Below, piece after piece: positions 15,172-23,560 of a DNA stretch of 32,470 nt. Source of the DNA: Phycisphaerae bacterium. GTDB lineage: Bacteria; Planctomycetota; Phycisphaerae; Sedimentisphaerales; Anaerobacaceae. The stretch covers positions 1 through 32,470 of the forward strand of contig JAQTLP010000015.1 in NCBI GenBank assembly GCA_028714855.1. Direction: 5' to 3'. The notes beneath the pieces were generated by a model. It was not told the DNA's origin. It made no database searches and was given only the letters and a program-made list of their open reading frames with translations. Numbering within the stretch: position 1 is the first letter of the stretch; every line of letters starts with the position of its first letter. A program made the translations under genes and the position numbers.

Positions 15172-16056
15172 TTAAGAACGTTTCCTGCGTAACAGGGCTA
15201 ATCCACCTAAGCCTAACAGTGCAATTGTTGCCGGCTCAGGAGTAATCATGAGGCCGTTAATCGGCATATGCATGCTGCCTGCCCAGTCGGTAGGATCGAT
15301 CCAGCCGTAAACTGTAACATAGCCAGTTGCCGAAGTAGTTACATAGAAATCAACCATGTTGTTCTCGGTGCCAACCAAATTGTTGTTATCGTTGATATAT
15401 CCATCGGCCATCACGGAAGCTCTGCCGTATTCGGTTCCCATAGCATCAACCATGGCTTCAGGCATACCGGATGTACCATCGGTCATTTCTGTCGGGGCAT
15501 AGCCATTCGGATAACCGTTGCTGGTCAGCCAGCTTGTCGGGTTAAGCGTGCTCCAAACTCCGAACTTTGATCGCGGATTGGCTGAATTTGCAGACCATAC
15601 ATTTGTCGCCTCAAAGGACCAGAGTTTTATCCGGTACTCAGTCTCGGGTGCCAGACCGCCGAGTGTGATCTTCAGGTAGTTCATACCGAACATCTTGGCA
15701 GTCGCATTGTATTCACCTGTACCGGCAACGAATGACAATCCGCCGCTGCGGCCGCGTGAACCGCCGTTGTTAGCGGGATCTTGGCCTGTTTTGTACGCAT
15801 CGATTTCGATGGTTGGAATTTCCCAACTCTCCACGTAAAAAGGATTGTTTAAAGTCCCACTTACCGGACCAGTCCAAGAATAACCAGGGCCCCAGCCTTG
15901 CCAATCAGCTTTCGGCGCGCCGCCTTCAGTGATGTCAACAAGCAAAGGATTAGCAGCTCCAGCGGGTTCTTCGTCCTCGTTAAACCCGATATAGGCAGCC
16001 ATTGCCGGCATGCACAGTGCAAGAACAACTAACGCTACAAATAACTTTTTACACAT
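15172..16056 (-). CDS. PEP-CTERM sorting-domain protein
   Basis: This 294-residue exported protein has a signal peptide (MCKKLFVALVVLALCMPAMAA) and a C-terminal TPEPATIALLGLGGLALLRRKRS, a typical PEP-CTERM sorting signal of the planctomycete kind. The body is rich in Gly, Asn, Trp and Tyr. A stretch around residues 130-150 (YLKITLGGLAPETEYRIKLWSFEA) resembles a beta-sandwich strand pair, but no catalytic motif is visible. GGAGGAG lies eight bases before the ATG, and a strong terminator follows the gene, so it is monocistronic. A leader hairpin with TTTTTTGGC/GCCAAAAAA arms (16101-16123) lies 45 bases upstream. It is not closely similar to the other PEP-CTERM protein outside the sorting tail. 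Confidence 0.88.
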   Translation of the reverse strand: MCKKLFVALVVLALCMPAMAAYIGFNEDEEPAGAANPLLVDITEGGAPKADWQGWGPGYSWTGPVSGTLNNPFYVESWEIPTIEIDAYKTGQDPANNGGSRGRSGGLSFVAGTGEYNATAKMFGMNYLKITLGGLAPETEYRIKLWSFEATNVWSANSANPRSKFGVWSTLNPTSWLTSNGYPNGYAPTEMTDGTSGMPEAMVDAMGTEYGRASVMADGYINDNNNLVGTENNMVDFYVTTSATGYVTVYGWIDPTDWAGSMHMPINGLMITPEPATIALLGLGGLALLRRKRS

Positions 16057-16612
16057 GCTTACTCCTCCTTCTTAATAGTTCAAAAAAGATTCAATTCTAC
16101 TTTTTTGGCCACAAGCCAAAAAACACCATCTCGTGACTCGACACGCATCCATAATCCAGCACCGGGTGTGGATTCGACCGGTTACACACCGATCGACCGT
16201 CACTATATTATGTATGTATGGCTAACACGACTTTTTCGGAAATTGATTCATCCTCCTCCTTGGGAAGGACTTCTCAAAACCCGCAAATTCGCTTGATCAT
16301 TCAAGTGTGATTCTACCAAATTACCCATTTCCTCGTCAAGAGAAATTCTGGCAAATTTCAGAAAAAATTTCCAGAAAACATGGCGTCACATAACTCATTT
16401 CCTTACAAAGCGTTACAAACACTTTAAATGGGCCTATGGCTAAATTTTCTACCCCCCCCCCCGACTATTCCCCAAATTCTTCTGCGGGCTTTGTAAAATA
16501 GAGAAGCTGCTTTACCATAATTGTTCGATTTCACTCACGCATGGGCCAATCCTTGCAAAAAAACTGGTTTCAGGTATATTATCCTTTGTTAAAATAAAGA
16601 AAGGATAATAAT
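16057..16612. other. Divergent intergenic region upstream of PEP-CTERM gene and lsrF
   Basis: No gene is present. Contents: a 9-base-arm hairpin TTTTTTGGC-CACAA-GCCAAAAAA (16101-16123) in the minus-strand leader, several overlapping CGGTCGA-like steps (about 16170-16200), an uninterrupted run of eleven C (16452-16462), and the lsrF promoter/operator at 16553-16609. Confidence 0.6.
16553..16609 (+). promoter_or_regulatory. lsrF-SDR promoter with operator-like inverted repeat
   Basis: TTGCAA (16553-16558) and TATATT (16575-16580) lie 16 bases apart. A perfect 10-base inverted repeat, ATTATCCTTT (16578-16587) and AAAGGATAAT (16600-16609), overlaps the -10 box on one side and the Shine-Dalgarno AAAGGA on the other. 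Since transcription would start near 16587, most of the left arm would not be in the RNA. A protein-binding operator is therefore more likely than an RNA hairpin. Confidence 0.6.
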
Positions 16613-17506
16613 ATGGCTGACACCGACGCCGTAAGGCAGGCCAAAAAGTTTTATGAGGATGTCCATACAGAAACGCATGGGTTTTTCCTCAAGGGAGCAA
16701 GCTCTTTAGATTGGGGAATGAAAAACCGGCTGTCACGGATATTCAATCCCGAGACAGGCAGGACGGTGATGCTGGCAATCGACCACGGATATTTCCAGGG
16801 ACCTACCACCGGCCTAGAGCGAATAGATTTGAATATCGTGCCGCTGATGCCTTTTGCCGATGCCGTAATGCTCACTCGCGGAATTCTGCGAACCACAGTG
16901 CCTCCATGGCTGACCAAACCAATAGTGATGCGCTGCAGCGGCGGCCCCAGCATACTCAAGGAGCTCTCGGACGAACACTTGGCCGTTGACATCGAGGACG
17001 CTATTCGGATGAATGTCGCTGCTATTACGCTTCAGGTGTTTATCGGCGGCAAGTTCGAAAGCCGCTCTGTCCGCAATATGACCCGTTTGGTGGATATGGG
17101 TTTGCGATATGGCATCCCCACTATGGCCGTAACTGCGGTTGGCAAAGATATGGTGCGAGATGCAAAGTATTTTCGCCTGGCCTGCCGTATTTGTGCCGAG
17201 CTTGGCGCCCAGTTCGTAAAGACTTACTATGTGGAGGAAGGATTCGAGACGGTTACCGCTTCCTGCCCCGTGCCGATTGTTATGGCCGGCGGCAAAAAAA
17301 TCCCAGAGCTTGACGCCCTGACAATGGCCTACAATGCCATTCAGGAAGGTGCTGCAGGCGTTGATATGGGCCGCAACATATTTCAGAGCGATGCGCCCGC
17401 AGCAATGATGCAGGCCGTCCGCAAAGTCGTGCACGAAAATCTAAAACCAAAAGAGGCCTTGAAATTATACGAAACGCTCAAAGTCGAAGAACAAAAAGCC
17501 AGATAA
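16613..17506 (+). CDS. lsrF: LsrF-like class I aldolase/thiolase
   Basis: The 297-residue protein aligns from end to end, by memory, with E. coli LsrF, the 3-hydroxy-5-phosphonooxypentane-2,4-dione thiolase that ends degradation of phospho-autoinducer-2. Shared runs are [84 protein letters not shown] and [12 protein letters not shown]. The Schiff-base lysine falls at K203, the same number as in E. coli. None of the other lsr genes (transporter, kinase, isomerase, repressor) is in the window. The ancestral substrate could thus be another phosphorylated ketose. The stop overlaps the SDR start by one base. Confidence 0.92.
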   Translation: MADTDAVRQAKKFYEDVHTETHGFFLKGASSLDWGMKNRLSRIFNPETGRTVMLAIDHGYFQGPTTGLERIDLNIVPLMPFADAVMLTRGILRTTVPPWLTKPIVMRCSGGPSILKELSDEHLAVDIEDAIRMNVAAITLQVFIGGKFESRSVRNMTRLVDMGLRYGIPTMAVTAVGKDMVRDAKYFRLACRICAELGAQFVKTYYVEEGFETVTASCPVPIVMAGGKKIPELDALTMAYNAIQEGAAGVDMGRNIFQSDAPAAMMQAVRKVVHENLKPKEALKLYETLKVEEQKAR

Positions 17507-18327
17507 TGAACGAACAATCACTCCAACTGAAAGACAAAGTCGCATTGATAACAGGTGCAGCCGGCGCTATCGGTTATGCCGTAGCGCAGGCGCTGCTGGT
17601 AAACGGCTGCCGCGTAGCGGCCAGCGACCTGCCCGGCCAAAAACTCGATGATTTTACGGCAGATTTGAAAAAACAATCGTCGGAGAATGTAATCGGCATT
17701 GGACTCGATGTTACCGACAAAGCGTCCGTAACAAGCGGTTTTCAATCAGTCATCGACGCCTGGGGCAAAATTAACATCGTAGTGATAAACGCCGGCATCG
17801 CACTGGTCTCAACCTTAATAGAGATGGATATCGAGGCCTTTCGCAGACTGGAAAAGGTAAACATAGAAGGGACGCTCCTTACGCTCGCCGAAGCTGGTCG
17901 GCGATTTATAAAACAGGCAACAGGAGGAGACATTATCATTATGTCCACCAAGAATGTTCCCTCTCCCAGCGCCGGCTTCGGGGCCTACAGCGCAACCAAA
18001 GCCGCCTGTCATCAATTAGGCCGAATCGCCAGTCTTGAATTTGCCCAATACGATGTTCGCGTGAATATGGTCGCACCCGATGCGGTGTTCTCGGAAGGCA
18101 AATACAAATCAGGCCTGTGGGAAACCGTCGGGGCCGACCGAATGAAAGTCAGGGGAATGAATGAAAAGCAGCTTCGCGAGTATTATCGCGACCGCAATCT
18201 GCTCAAGACAAGCATCACCGGCAGGGACGTGGCAAACGCGGTATTGTTTTTCGCCGCACGTCAAACACCAACTACCGGAGCTACAATTCCTGTGGACGGC
18301 GGCCTGCCGGATGCCGCACCGCGATAA
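17506..18327 (+). CDS. Short-chain dehydrogenase/reductase partner of LsrF
   Basis: A classical 273-residue SDR: nucleotide-binding TGAAGAIG (residues ~17-24), NAG motif in VVINAGIA, catalytic Ser in IIMSTKN, Y161 and K165 in YSATK, and a C-terminal TGATIPVDGGLPDA. The insert between the catalytic Tyr and the end (WETVGADRMKVRGMNEKQLREYYRDRNLLKTSITGRDVA) resembles the dehydrogenase domain of bifunctional rhamnulose-phosphate aldolase/lactaldehyde dehydrogenase fusions. That suggests oxidation of a small sugar-derived alcohol or aldehyde. It overlaps lsrF by one base (TAATGA), so the two are co-translated. This arrangement, an aldolase or thiolase followed by an SDR, makes sense as consecutive sugar-fragment steps, but the substrate is unknown. 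Confidence 0.88.
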   Translation: MNEQSLQLKDKVALITGAAGAIGYAVAQALLVNGCRVAASDLPGQKLDDFTADLKKQSSENVIGIGLDVTDKASVTSGFQSVIDAWGKINIVVINAGIALVSTLIEMDIEAFRRLEKVNIEGTLLTLAEAGRRFIKQATGGDIIIMSTKNVPSPSAGFGAYSATKAACHQLGRIASLEFAQYDVRVNMVAPDAVFSEGKYKSGLWETVGADRMKVRGMNEKQLREYYRDRNLLKTSITGRDVANAVLFFAARQTPTTGATIPVDGGLPDAAPR

Positions 18328-18340
18328 AGCGGCAAAAAGA

Positions 18341-19300
18341 TTATTCCTCCACTTCCGGACACGACATAATATAATCAACGCAATCGCTCAAATTAGCAGT
18401 GGCGACAGCAACGGTGCAATCAGCCGCTCCATAATAGAGATTAAGCTGATTTGTTTCTTTGTGAACAATAACACCGGTAGGAAACACCACTCCGCCTACG
18501 TCGCCGATGCGTTCATAAAGTTCGCGGGGCCCAAGAACCCACTCGTCGCTGCGGCGCAGAACTTTCCACGGCTCTTCCAAATCCAGCAGAGCTAATCCAA
18601 CACGGTATATTTGCCCGGCAGTGGTGCTGCGGACACCGTGATAAAACAACATCCAGCCCTGCGCTGTTTCTATCGGCTGACAGGCAAGACCTACCCTGTG
18701 ACAATCCCAGTAAGCCGAGCGTGTTGGAATCAGCAGTCTATGGTCGCCCCAGTGCTTCAAATCGGGAGAGAAACTAATCCACATATGGGCTTCACCGCGG
18801 ACAATCGGCCTGTGAATTAATGCAAATCGTCCCTTGATTCTGCGAGGAAGCAAACATGAATCTTTATCTTCAGGTGGCAAAAGAGCACCGAGACGGGCAA
18901 AGGTCCTGAAATTTTTGGTAATCGCCAGCGAAACCACAGGGCCGCCCTCGCTGAAAGAGGTATATGTAATGCCGAACTGCTTCTGCTCTTCGAGCCAGAT
19001 AATACGAGGGTCCTCCAGCCCCCACTTTTCCTCCCGGGAACTCTGGTCGGCCTCCATAGTTGGCGCAGAGTCAATTTCCCAGTCAGTGAATCCATCGGCG
19101 CTGCGTGCCACCGTCAAATGTGAGAAGCCGCGCATATCTTCAACGCGAACCAGCAGCAGTACCTCCGTATTTAACTTAACTGCAGCGGGATTAAAGACCG
19201 CATTTACAGGATAAGGCCAGATCTCCGGCGTTAGTATCGGATTACCTTCATATCTTTTGAAAAGCCCGTATGCCTTTTTTTGCCTTAAAAGATCGGCCAT
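18341..19300 (-). CDS. Glycoside hydrolase family 130 (mannoside phosphorylase-like)
   Basis: The 319-residue cytoplasmic protein has the five-bladed propeller motifs of GH130: FKRYEGNPILTPEIWPYPVNAVFNPAAV near the N-terminus, LLVRVEDMRGFSHLTVARSADG, EKWGLEDPRIIWLEE, GRFALIHRPIV, YWDCHRVGLACQPIETAQGWMLFYHGV, GDVGGVVFPTGVI and NLYYGAADCTVAVATANL. GH130 enzymes phosphorolyse beta-mannosides to mannose-1-phosphate, and some members are hydrolases. It converges on the lsrF-SDR pair with a 13-base gap, so a functional link to that operon is plausible but not required. There is no signal peptide. Confidence 0.9.
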   Translation of the reverse strand: MADLLRQKKAYGLFKRYEGNPILTPEIWPYPVNAVFNPAAVKLNTEVLLLVRVEDMRGFSHLTVARSADGFTDWEIDSAPTMEADQSSREEKWGLEDPRIIWLEEQKQFGITYTSFSEGGPVVSLAITKNFRTFARLGALLPPEDKDSCLLPRRIKGRFALIHRPIVRGEAHMWISFSPDLKHWGDHRLLIPTRSAYWDCHRVGLACQPIETAQGWMLFYHGVRSTTAGQIYRVGLALLDLEEPWKVLRRSDEWVLGPRELYERIGDVGGVVFPTGVIVHKETNQLNLYYGAADCTVAVATANLSDCVDYIMSCPEVEE

Positions 19301-19442
19301 TGTTTCAGCCCCAAAATATAAAGGGATACTGTGAAATCTTTTTTACGTCGCCTACGTTTTAATCGGCAAGATAAGCAGCTTACCGTAAATTAAAATGCGA
19401 ATTTTAATTATTGCCGCACAAAAATCCAATTGCTTTCAGGTC

Positions 19443-19497
19443 TGGTATAATAACAAACTCAGAATCGGCCGGTCAAGTCCGGAGGCTATTGACCGGC
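19443..19497 (+). promoter_or_regulatory. Extended -10 promoter and leader hairpin of the MBL-fold gene
   Basis: TGGTATAAT (19443-19451) is an extended -10 element, with no clear -35. Seventeen bases further a perfect 9-base-arm hairpin, GCCGGTCAA (19468-19476) and TTGACCGGC (19489-19497), has a 12-base loop containing GGAGG. No T tract follows, so it is not a terminator. It ends 45 bases before the ATG. Confidence 0.6.
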
Positions 19498-19542
19498 AAT
19501 ACTATTTCTGTTACCTTGTTCTGTCTGTAGGAGAACAGTTAA

Positions 19543-20175
19543 ATGGAAATCGACCGTTTAATTCTCGGTGAGTACCAAACCAACTGTTACGTCCTGCGCG
19601 AAAATAAAACAGCCAAAGACTGCCTGATTATTGATACAGGTCTGGATGCCGATGAGCTTGTCGATTTTCTCCGGCAGCACAATTTAAATCCCATCGCCGC
19701 GGTTCTCACGCACGGCCACGCAGACCACATTACAGGCCTGGCTGCGTTAAGAAGCCGATTCCCGAACATAAAGGTTTACATCCACAAGCTCGATGCCGGA
19801 ATGCTCACCGGAGAAAAAGATAGTCTCTACTCAATAGCGGGCGTATCGTTCAGCCCAGAACACGCTGACTTTACCGTAGAGGATGGAGACGTAATCAAGC
19901 AGACCAATATTAAGCTGGATGTCCTTCATACCCCCGGCCACACGCAGGGTGGCATTTGTCTCTATTCGAAAGATGATGGAATTATTTTTGCAGGTGATAC
20001 TTTGTTTGCCGATTCGGTCGGCCGAACGGATTTCCCGGGCGGAAACGCCGCACAATTGATAAAGAGCATAAAGCAAAAACTCTGTTCCCTGCCCGATGAA
20101 ACTATTGTTTATCCCGGCCACGGCCCGCAGACTACAATATCGCAGGAAAAAACACACAACCCCTTTCTGCAATAA
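19543..20175 (+). CDS. Metallo-beta-lactamase-fold hydrolase (glyoxalase II-like)
   Basis: The 210-residue soluble enzyme has the complete metal site of the YcbL/GloB group: THGHADHITG (HxHxDH), HTPGHTQGG, FAGDTLFADSVGRTDFPGG and YPGHGPQTT. Members hydrolyse thioesters such as S-lactoylglutathione or related acyl-thiol conjugates. The length and lack of the GloB C-terminal helical domain fit the short type II form. GGAG lies upstream of the ATG. It converges on ymdB and appears monocistronic. The physiological thiol is not inferable here. Confidence 0.9.
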   Translation: MEIDRLILGEYQTNCYVLRENKTAKDCLIIDTGLDADELVDFLRQHNLNPIAAVLTHGHADHITGLAALRSRFPNIKVYIHKLDAGMLTGEKDSLYSIAGVSFSPEHADFTVEDGDVIKQTNIKLDVLHTPGHTQGGICLYSKDDGIIFAGDTLFADSVGRTDFPGGNAAQLIKSIKQKLCSLPDETIVYPGHGPQTTISQEKTHNPFLQ

Positions 20176-20190
20176 ATCCCCCCAATCATA

Positions 20191-21042
20191 TCATTCGAAA
20201 TTCCCGAAGTATTCCGGTTTGCCGTCATCGCTGTCGTAACGTGTCGTATCTTCCTCCTCCGCGTCGACTCTGATTCGTTCGATGCGCTCGGCCCGTTTGC
20301 TTATACTGTCGATGGTAACCAGAATCGCGCTCATTTTCACATCGCCGGTTGCTATTTCAAAAGGCACCGGCATCCGTGTCCTGAATGCCTTTAAGACATT
20401 CTCAACGCCTCGGCCAATCACCGAATCATAAGGGCCGGTCATCCCGATGTCGGTAATATACGCCGTGCCCTTAGGTAAAATTTTCTCGTCGGCCGTTACT
20501 ACGTGCGTATGGGTGCCGAAAACACAACTCACCCTGCCGTCAAGATGATAGCCCATTGCAATCTTTTCGCTGGTGGCCTCAGCATGGAAGTCAACGAATA
20601 TGACGTCGGCTTGCTGCTGAAGCTGCGGCAGAATCTTATCAATGGCATTATAGGGACAATCGGCCGGCTTCATAAACAAACGGCCTATCAGAGAAACGAT
20701 ACCTACGGTCGGTCCCTTGGCTGTCTTATAAATCCCAAAACTTCTGCCCGCGGCCAACTCAGAAAAATTCGCAGGACGGGCTATATTGTCCGTCGTCTCC
20801 AGCGTCGCAACAATCTCCCTTTTGCGGTAGGTATGGTCACCCAGTGTAATCAGGTTCACGCCGTATCTCAGCAGTTTGGTATATATTTGCGGAGTCAGAC
20901 CAGAACCGCCGGCAGCGTTTTCTGCATTGGCTATCACGCAGTCGATACTTTGCTCTCTGACTAAAGACTTTAGTTTCTCGGCGAGGATTCGTCTGCCCGG
21001 CCTGCCTACAATATCACCGATACAAAGTACATTTATCTTCAT
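20191..21042 (-). CDS. ymdB: YmdB-family metallophosphoesterase
   Basis: The 283-residue protein matches the TIGR00282/YmdB family, dinuclear-metal phosphoesterases reported to act on 2',3'-cyclic nucleotides and to affect biofilm and RNA processing in Bacillus. Motifs: VLCIGDIVGRPGR at the N-terminus (Asp ligand), NAENAAGGSGL, LITLGDHTYRKRE, VDFHAEATSEK and GTHTHVVTADE, which carry the remaining His and Asn ligands, then DIGMTGPYDSVIGR. It lies 25 bases downstream of rny on the same strand, the conserved rny-ymdB arrangement. The last ~25 residues are acidic and atypical. Confidence 0.95.
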   Translation of the reverse strand: MKINVLCIGDIVGRPGRRILAEKLKSLVREQSIDCVIANAENAAGGSGLTPQIYTKLLRYGVNLITLGDHTYRKREIVATLETTDNIARPANFSELAAGRSFGIYKTAKGPTVGIVSLIGRLFMKPADCPYNAIDKILPQLQQQADVIFVDFHAEATSEKIAMGYHLDGRVSCVFGTHTHVVTADEKILPKGTAYITDIGMTGPYDSVIGRGVENVLKAFRTRMPVPFEIATGDVKMSAILVTIDSISKRAERIERIRVDAEEEDTTRYDSDDGKPEYFGNFE

Positions 21043-21067
21043 AGTTCGTAATCACTCCGACCACCTG

Positions 21068-22648
21068 CTATTTCGCATACTCGATACAGCGGAGCTCTCG
21101 CAGCAGCGTTACTTGGATTTCGCCCGGATATGCCATTTCACTTTCAATCTTGTTGGCAATATCACGTGCGACTTTCATTGCCGATTCGTCATCAACTTTT
21201 TCGGCGTTCACGATTACACGTATTTCGCGGCCGGCCTGAATTGCATATGCGTTCTCAACGCCCTTAAAGCTGTTTGCTATCTCTTCCAGCTTCTCTAAGC
21301 GTTTTATATATCTTTCGAGTGTTTCTCTTCTGGTCCCGGGCCGCGACGCGCTAATCGCATCGGCCGCTGAAACCAGCGGAGTGTAAGGATTGTCCGCCGA
21401 GATGTCCCCGTGATGTCCTGCAACAGCGTTCAGAATAATAGGCGATTCGCTGAAACGCTTGAGAAAATTCGCGCCTATATCGGGGTGACTGCCCTCAACT
21501 TCGTGGTCAATGGCTTTGCCGATATCGTGAAGCAGTCCCGCGCGTCTGGCTATCGAGCCGTCCAGACCAAGCTCATCTGCCATTATCTGAGACAAAAATG
21601 CCACTTCAATGCTGTGCCTAAGCACATTTTGGCCGTAGCTTGTTCTGAAGCTCAAAGCTCCTATCAAACTGAGCACTCTATTGTTCAATCCTCGCACGTT
21701 GACCTCAACCGAGGCATCTTTGCCGAGCTGCAGGACCTTCTGGTTAACCTCTTTTTTGGTGTTTGCGACGAGCTCCTCGATCCGGGACGGATGGATTCGT
21801 CCGTCTTGTATCAGTCTTTCCATCGCAAGACGGGCAACTTCGCGCCTGACCGGGCTGAAGCCGCTTACAACAATCATTCCGGGCGTGTCATCGACAATCA
21901 CATCAACGCCCGTGGCTTTCTCAAACGCACGAATATTTCGGCCTTCTCTGCCGATAATTCGGCCTTTCATATCATCATTTGGAATTTCAACCGTCGACAC
22001 GGATATTTCGCACGTATGCTCAGCCGCATAACGCTGAATGGCGCAGCTGATTATTTCCCGGCTCTTGTCATCCGCTATCTCCGTGGCCTCTTCAACCTTG
22101 CGAGAAATCAGTCCGGACATCTCGTGCTCGCACTCATCTTCGAGCCGTTTCAGCAGCAGTTCCTTGGCATCTTCGACACCCATCCCGGCGATTTTAAGAA
22201 GCTGGTTCTTCTGCTGAGCCGTCAAAATCGAAAGCTGCTTTTCCTTGTTGTCGATATTGTGCAATCTTCTCTCTAACTCTTTTCCCTGTTGTTTTAATAC
22301 CTTCTCCTGCTGCTGCAGAAATTCGGTCTGCCGGTCAAGGGCATCCTCGCGTTTGCTTAATCTCATTTCGGCCTCGTGCAACTCGGCACGAATCCGATTG
22401 GTCTCGCCGGCAAATTGCTCTTTTTTCTTGATGTTCTCAGCTGCAGCGTCTATTTGTGCAGTTCTAATTATGTTCTCAGCTTCCTTTTTGGCACCATCGA
22501 TTTGTCTTTGCAGGTCCTCACGGAAGGTTTTGGCTTTGGCCCTGGTAATCATCTGGACAACCAGGATAGCTATGCCTATCCCTACAATAAAAGTACCGAT
22601 TGGGACCAAAACAGACGGGAGGCCAATTTGCATCATTATGGCATCCAT
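21068..22648 (-). CDS. rny: Ribonuclease Y
   Basis: RNase Y is a membrane-anchored endoribonuclease starting mRNA decay in bacteria without RNase E-type degradosomes. At 526 residues it is full length. An N-terminal membrane helix (VLVPIGTFIVGIGIAILVVQMI) is followed by a long charged coiled coil (residues ~45-200), a KH domain with GRIIGREGRNIRAFEKATGVDVIVDDT, and an HD domain with HSIEVAFLSQIMADELGLD, HDIGKAIDHEVEGSHPDIGA and GHHGDI. The end is AMKVARDIANKIESEMAYPGEIQVTLLRE, typical of the family. It is co-transcribed with ymdB and preceded by a long spacer on its 5' side. Confidence 0.96.
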   Translation of the reverse strand: MDAIMMQIGLPSVLVPIGTFIVGIGIAILVVQMITRAKAKTFREDLQRQIDGAKKEAENIIRTAQIDAAAENIKKKEQFAGETNRIRAELHEAEMRLSKREDALDRQTEFLQQQEKVLKQQGKELERRLHNIDNKEKQLSILTAQQKNQLLKIAGMGVEDAKELLLKRLEDECEHEMSGLISRKVEEATEIADDKSREIISCAIQRYAAEHTCEISVSTVEIPNDDMKGRIIGREGRNIRAFEKATGVDVIVDDTPGMIVVSGFSPVRREVARLAMERLIQDGRIHPSRIEELVANTKKEVNQKVLQLGKDASVEVNVRGLNNRVLSLIGALSFRTSYGQNVLRHSIEVAFLSQIMADELGLDGSIARRAGLLHDIGKAIDHEVEGSHPDIGANFLKRFSESPIILNAVAGHHGDISADNPYTPLVSAADAISASRPGTRRETLERYIKRLEKLEEIANSFKGVENAYAIQAGREIRVIVNAEKVDDESAMKVARDIANKIESEMAYPGEIQVTLLRELRCIEYAK

Positions 22649-23419
22649 AATCCCTACCTTTCATTTGCAGTTACAAAATGTTCAAAGCATCACTCAATGG
22701 AGTTCTATTGTGGATCTTGCGGCAGGAAAGCTACAAAGAAATGACTGTGAATTACGAAATCCTTTTCGCCGAAGCGTAGAATCAATTACCGGGGGCCAGA
22801 AAGCTCATCGACTTGAGGTATCCTCGACCTTTTTCTCCCAAATTCATTGATTTTATGCTCAACACCAGCTTTTACACGCTGGCAGGCAAAACTTGTGTCA
22901 ATTAGATTTCGTTTCACTCTTAATTCACTCTGTTTTCGCCGCTCCTCAATGCCCCTGATGCTTGTATCTTCGTCCGTCGCGGCGGTTCTCTGTAACCTAA
23001 CTACCGTCAGAGAAAGGGCTTACACACACTTTCCCTTTTGATTGTCCCTTTACAAAGTAACAATAAACTCTATAAATAATACGGGACAATCCACAATCCT
23101 GTTCATCATGGTATATCGAATACTATGCTATAGTACTTTTGGTAATCGGTCAAGAAAAAAACAATATATAAAATTTCAAGGTTTTTGACGAAAATTTACA
23201 TAACCACCTTGAGGAAAAGGGGTTATGAAATTTAAATAATCCTGCTTTTTGGCCTTTTGGGCCTGTTTCATATGCTTTTTACCAAAAACGTGCAAAAACG
23301 CATATTTTTCAACCAAAAAACTAATTGCCGTTTAAGGCAATCTGCGGATTGTTCATTCGCCGACCGATTTGCACCTGCCGGGAACAAAAGACTGAGCGAC
23401 TTATAATAACTGAAAAGCG
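22649..23419. other. Long divergent spacer between rny and glycosyltransferase gene
   Basis: There is no confident gene in about 770 bases. An open minus-strand frame (23019-22789) lacks an ATG, GTG or TTG start. A short hairpin, GAGG-TAT-CCTC, lies near 22813-22825. A large imperfect dyad lies at 23192-23233. A perfect TATAAT at 23402-23407 precedes the glycosyltransferase gene. For rny, TTGACC (23153-23148) with TATAGC (23132-23127) is a weak promoter candidate with a short 15-base spacer, which would imply a leader of nearly 480 bases. Confidence 0.55.
23192..23233. repeat. Long imperfect intergenic inverted repeat
   Basis: Arms AAATTT-A-CATAACC-A-CCTT and AAGG-GGTTATG-AAATTT pair over 17 bases with two single-base bulges around the loop GAGGAA. 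There is no T tract on the plus strand directly after it (AAATAATCC follows). It could be a regulator-binding dyad or a structured RNA. Confidence 0.55.
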
Positions 23420-23560
23420 TTGCGATTTTTGCAATGGCCGAAACGATGGTTTCAGGATAATATATTGCAAACCTTAACCGGCTTAGTCTCCTTGACGGTT
23501 CTGGTGGTTTGGATTGTATCCTCTATAAGCTCGCATAAACAGAGCTTGTTAGGTAAACAG

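Noticed and set aside
16160..16200. tmRNA-like 5' end (GGATTCGACCGG)
   Set aside because: The surrounding bases do not form the tmRNA acceptor or pseudoknots, and no tag reading frame or T-arm follows.
22786..23019. Minus-strand open frame of 77 codons upstream of rny
   Set aside because: No ATG, GTG or TTG start in frame, no ribosome site, and no family resemblance.
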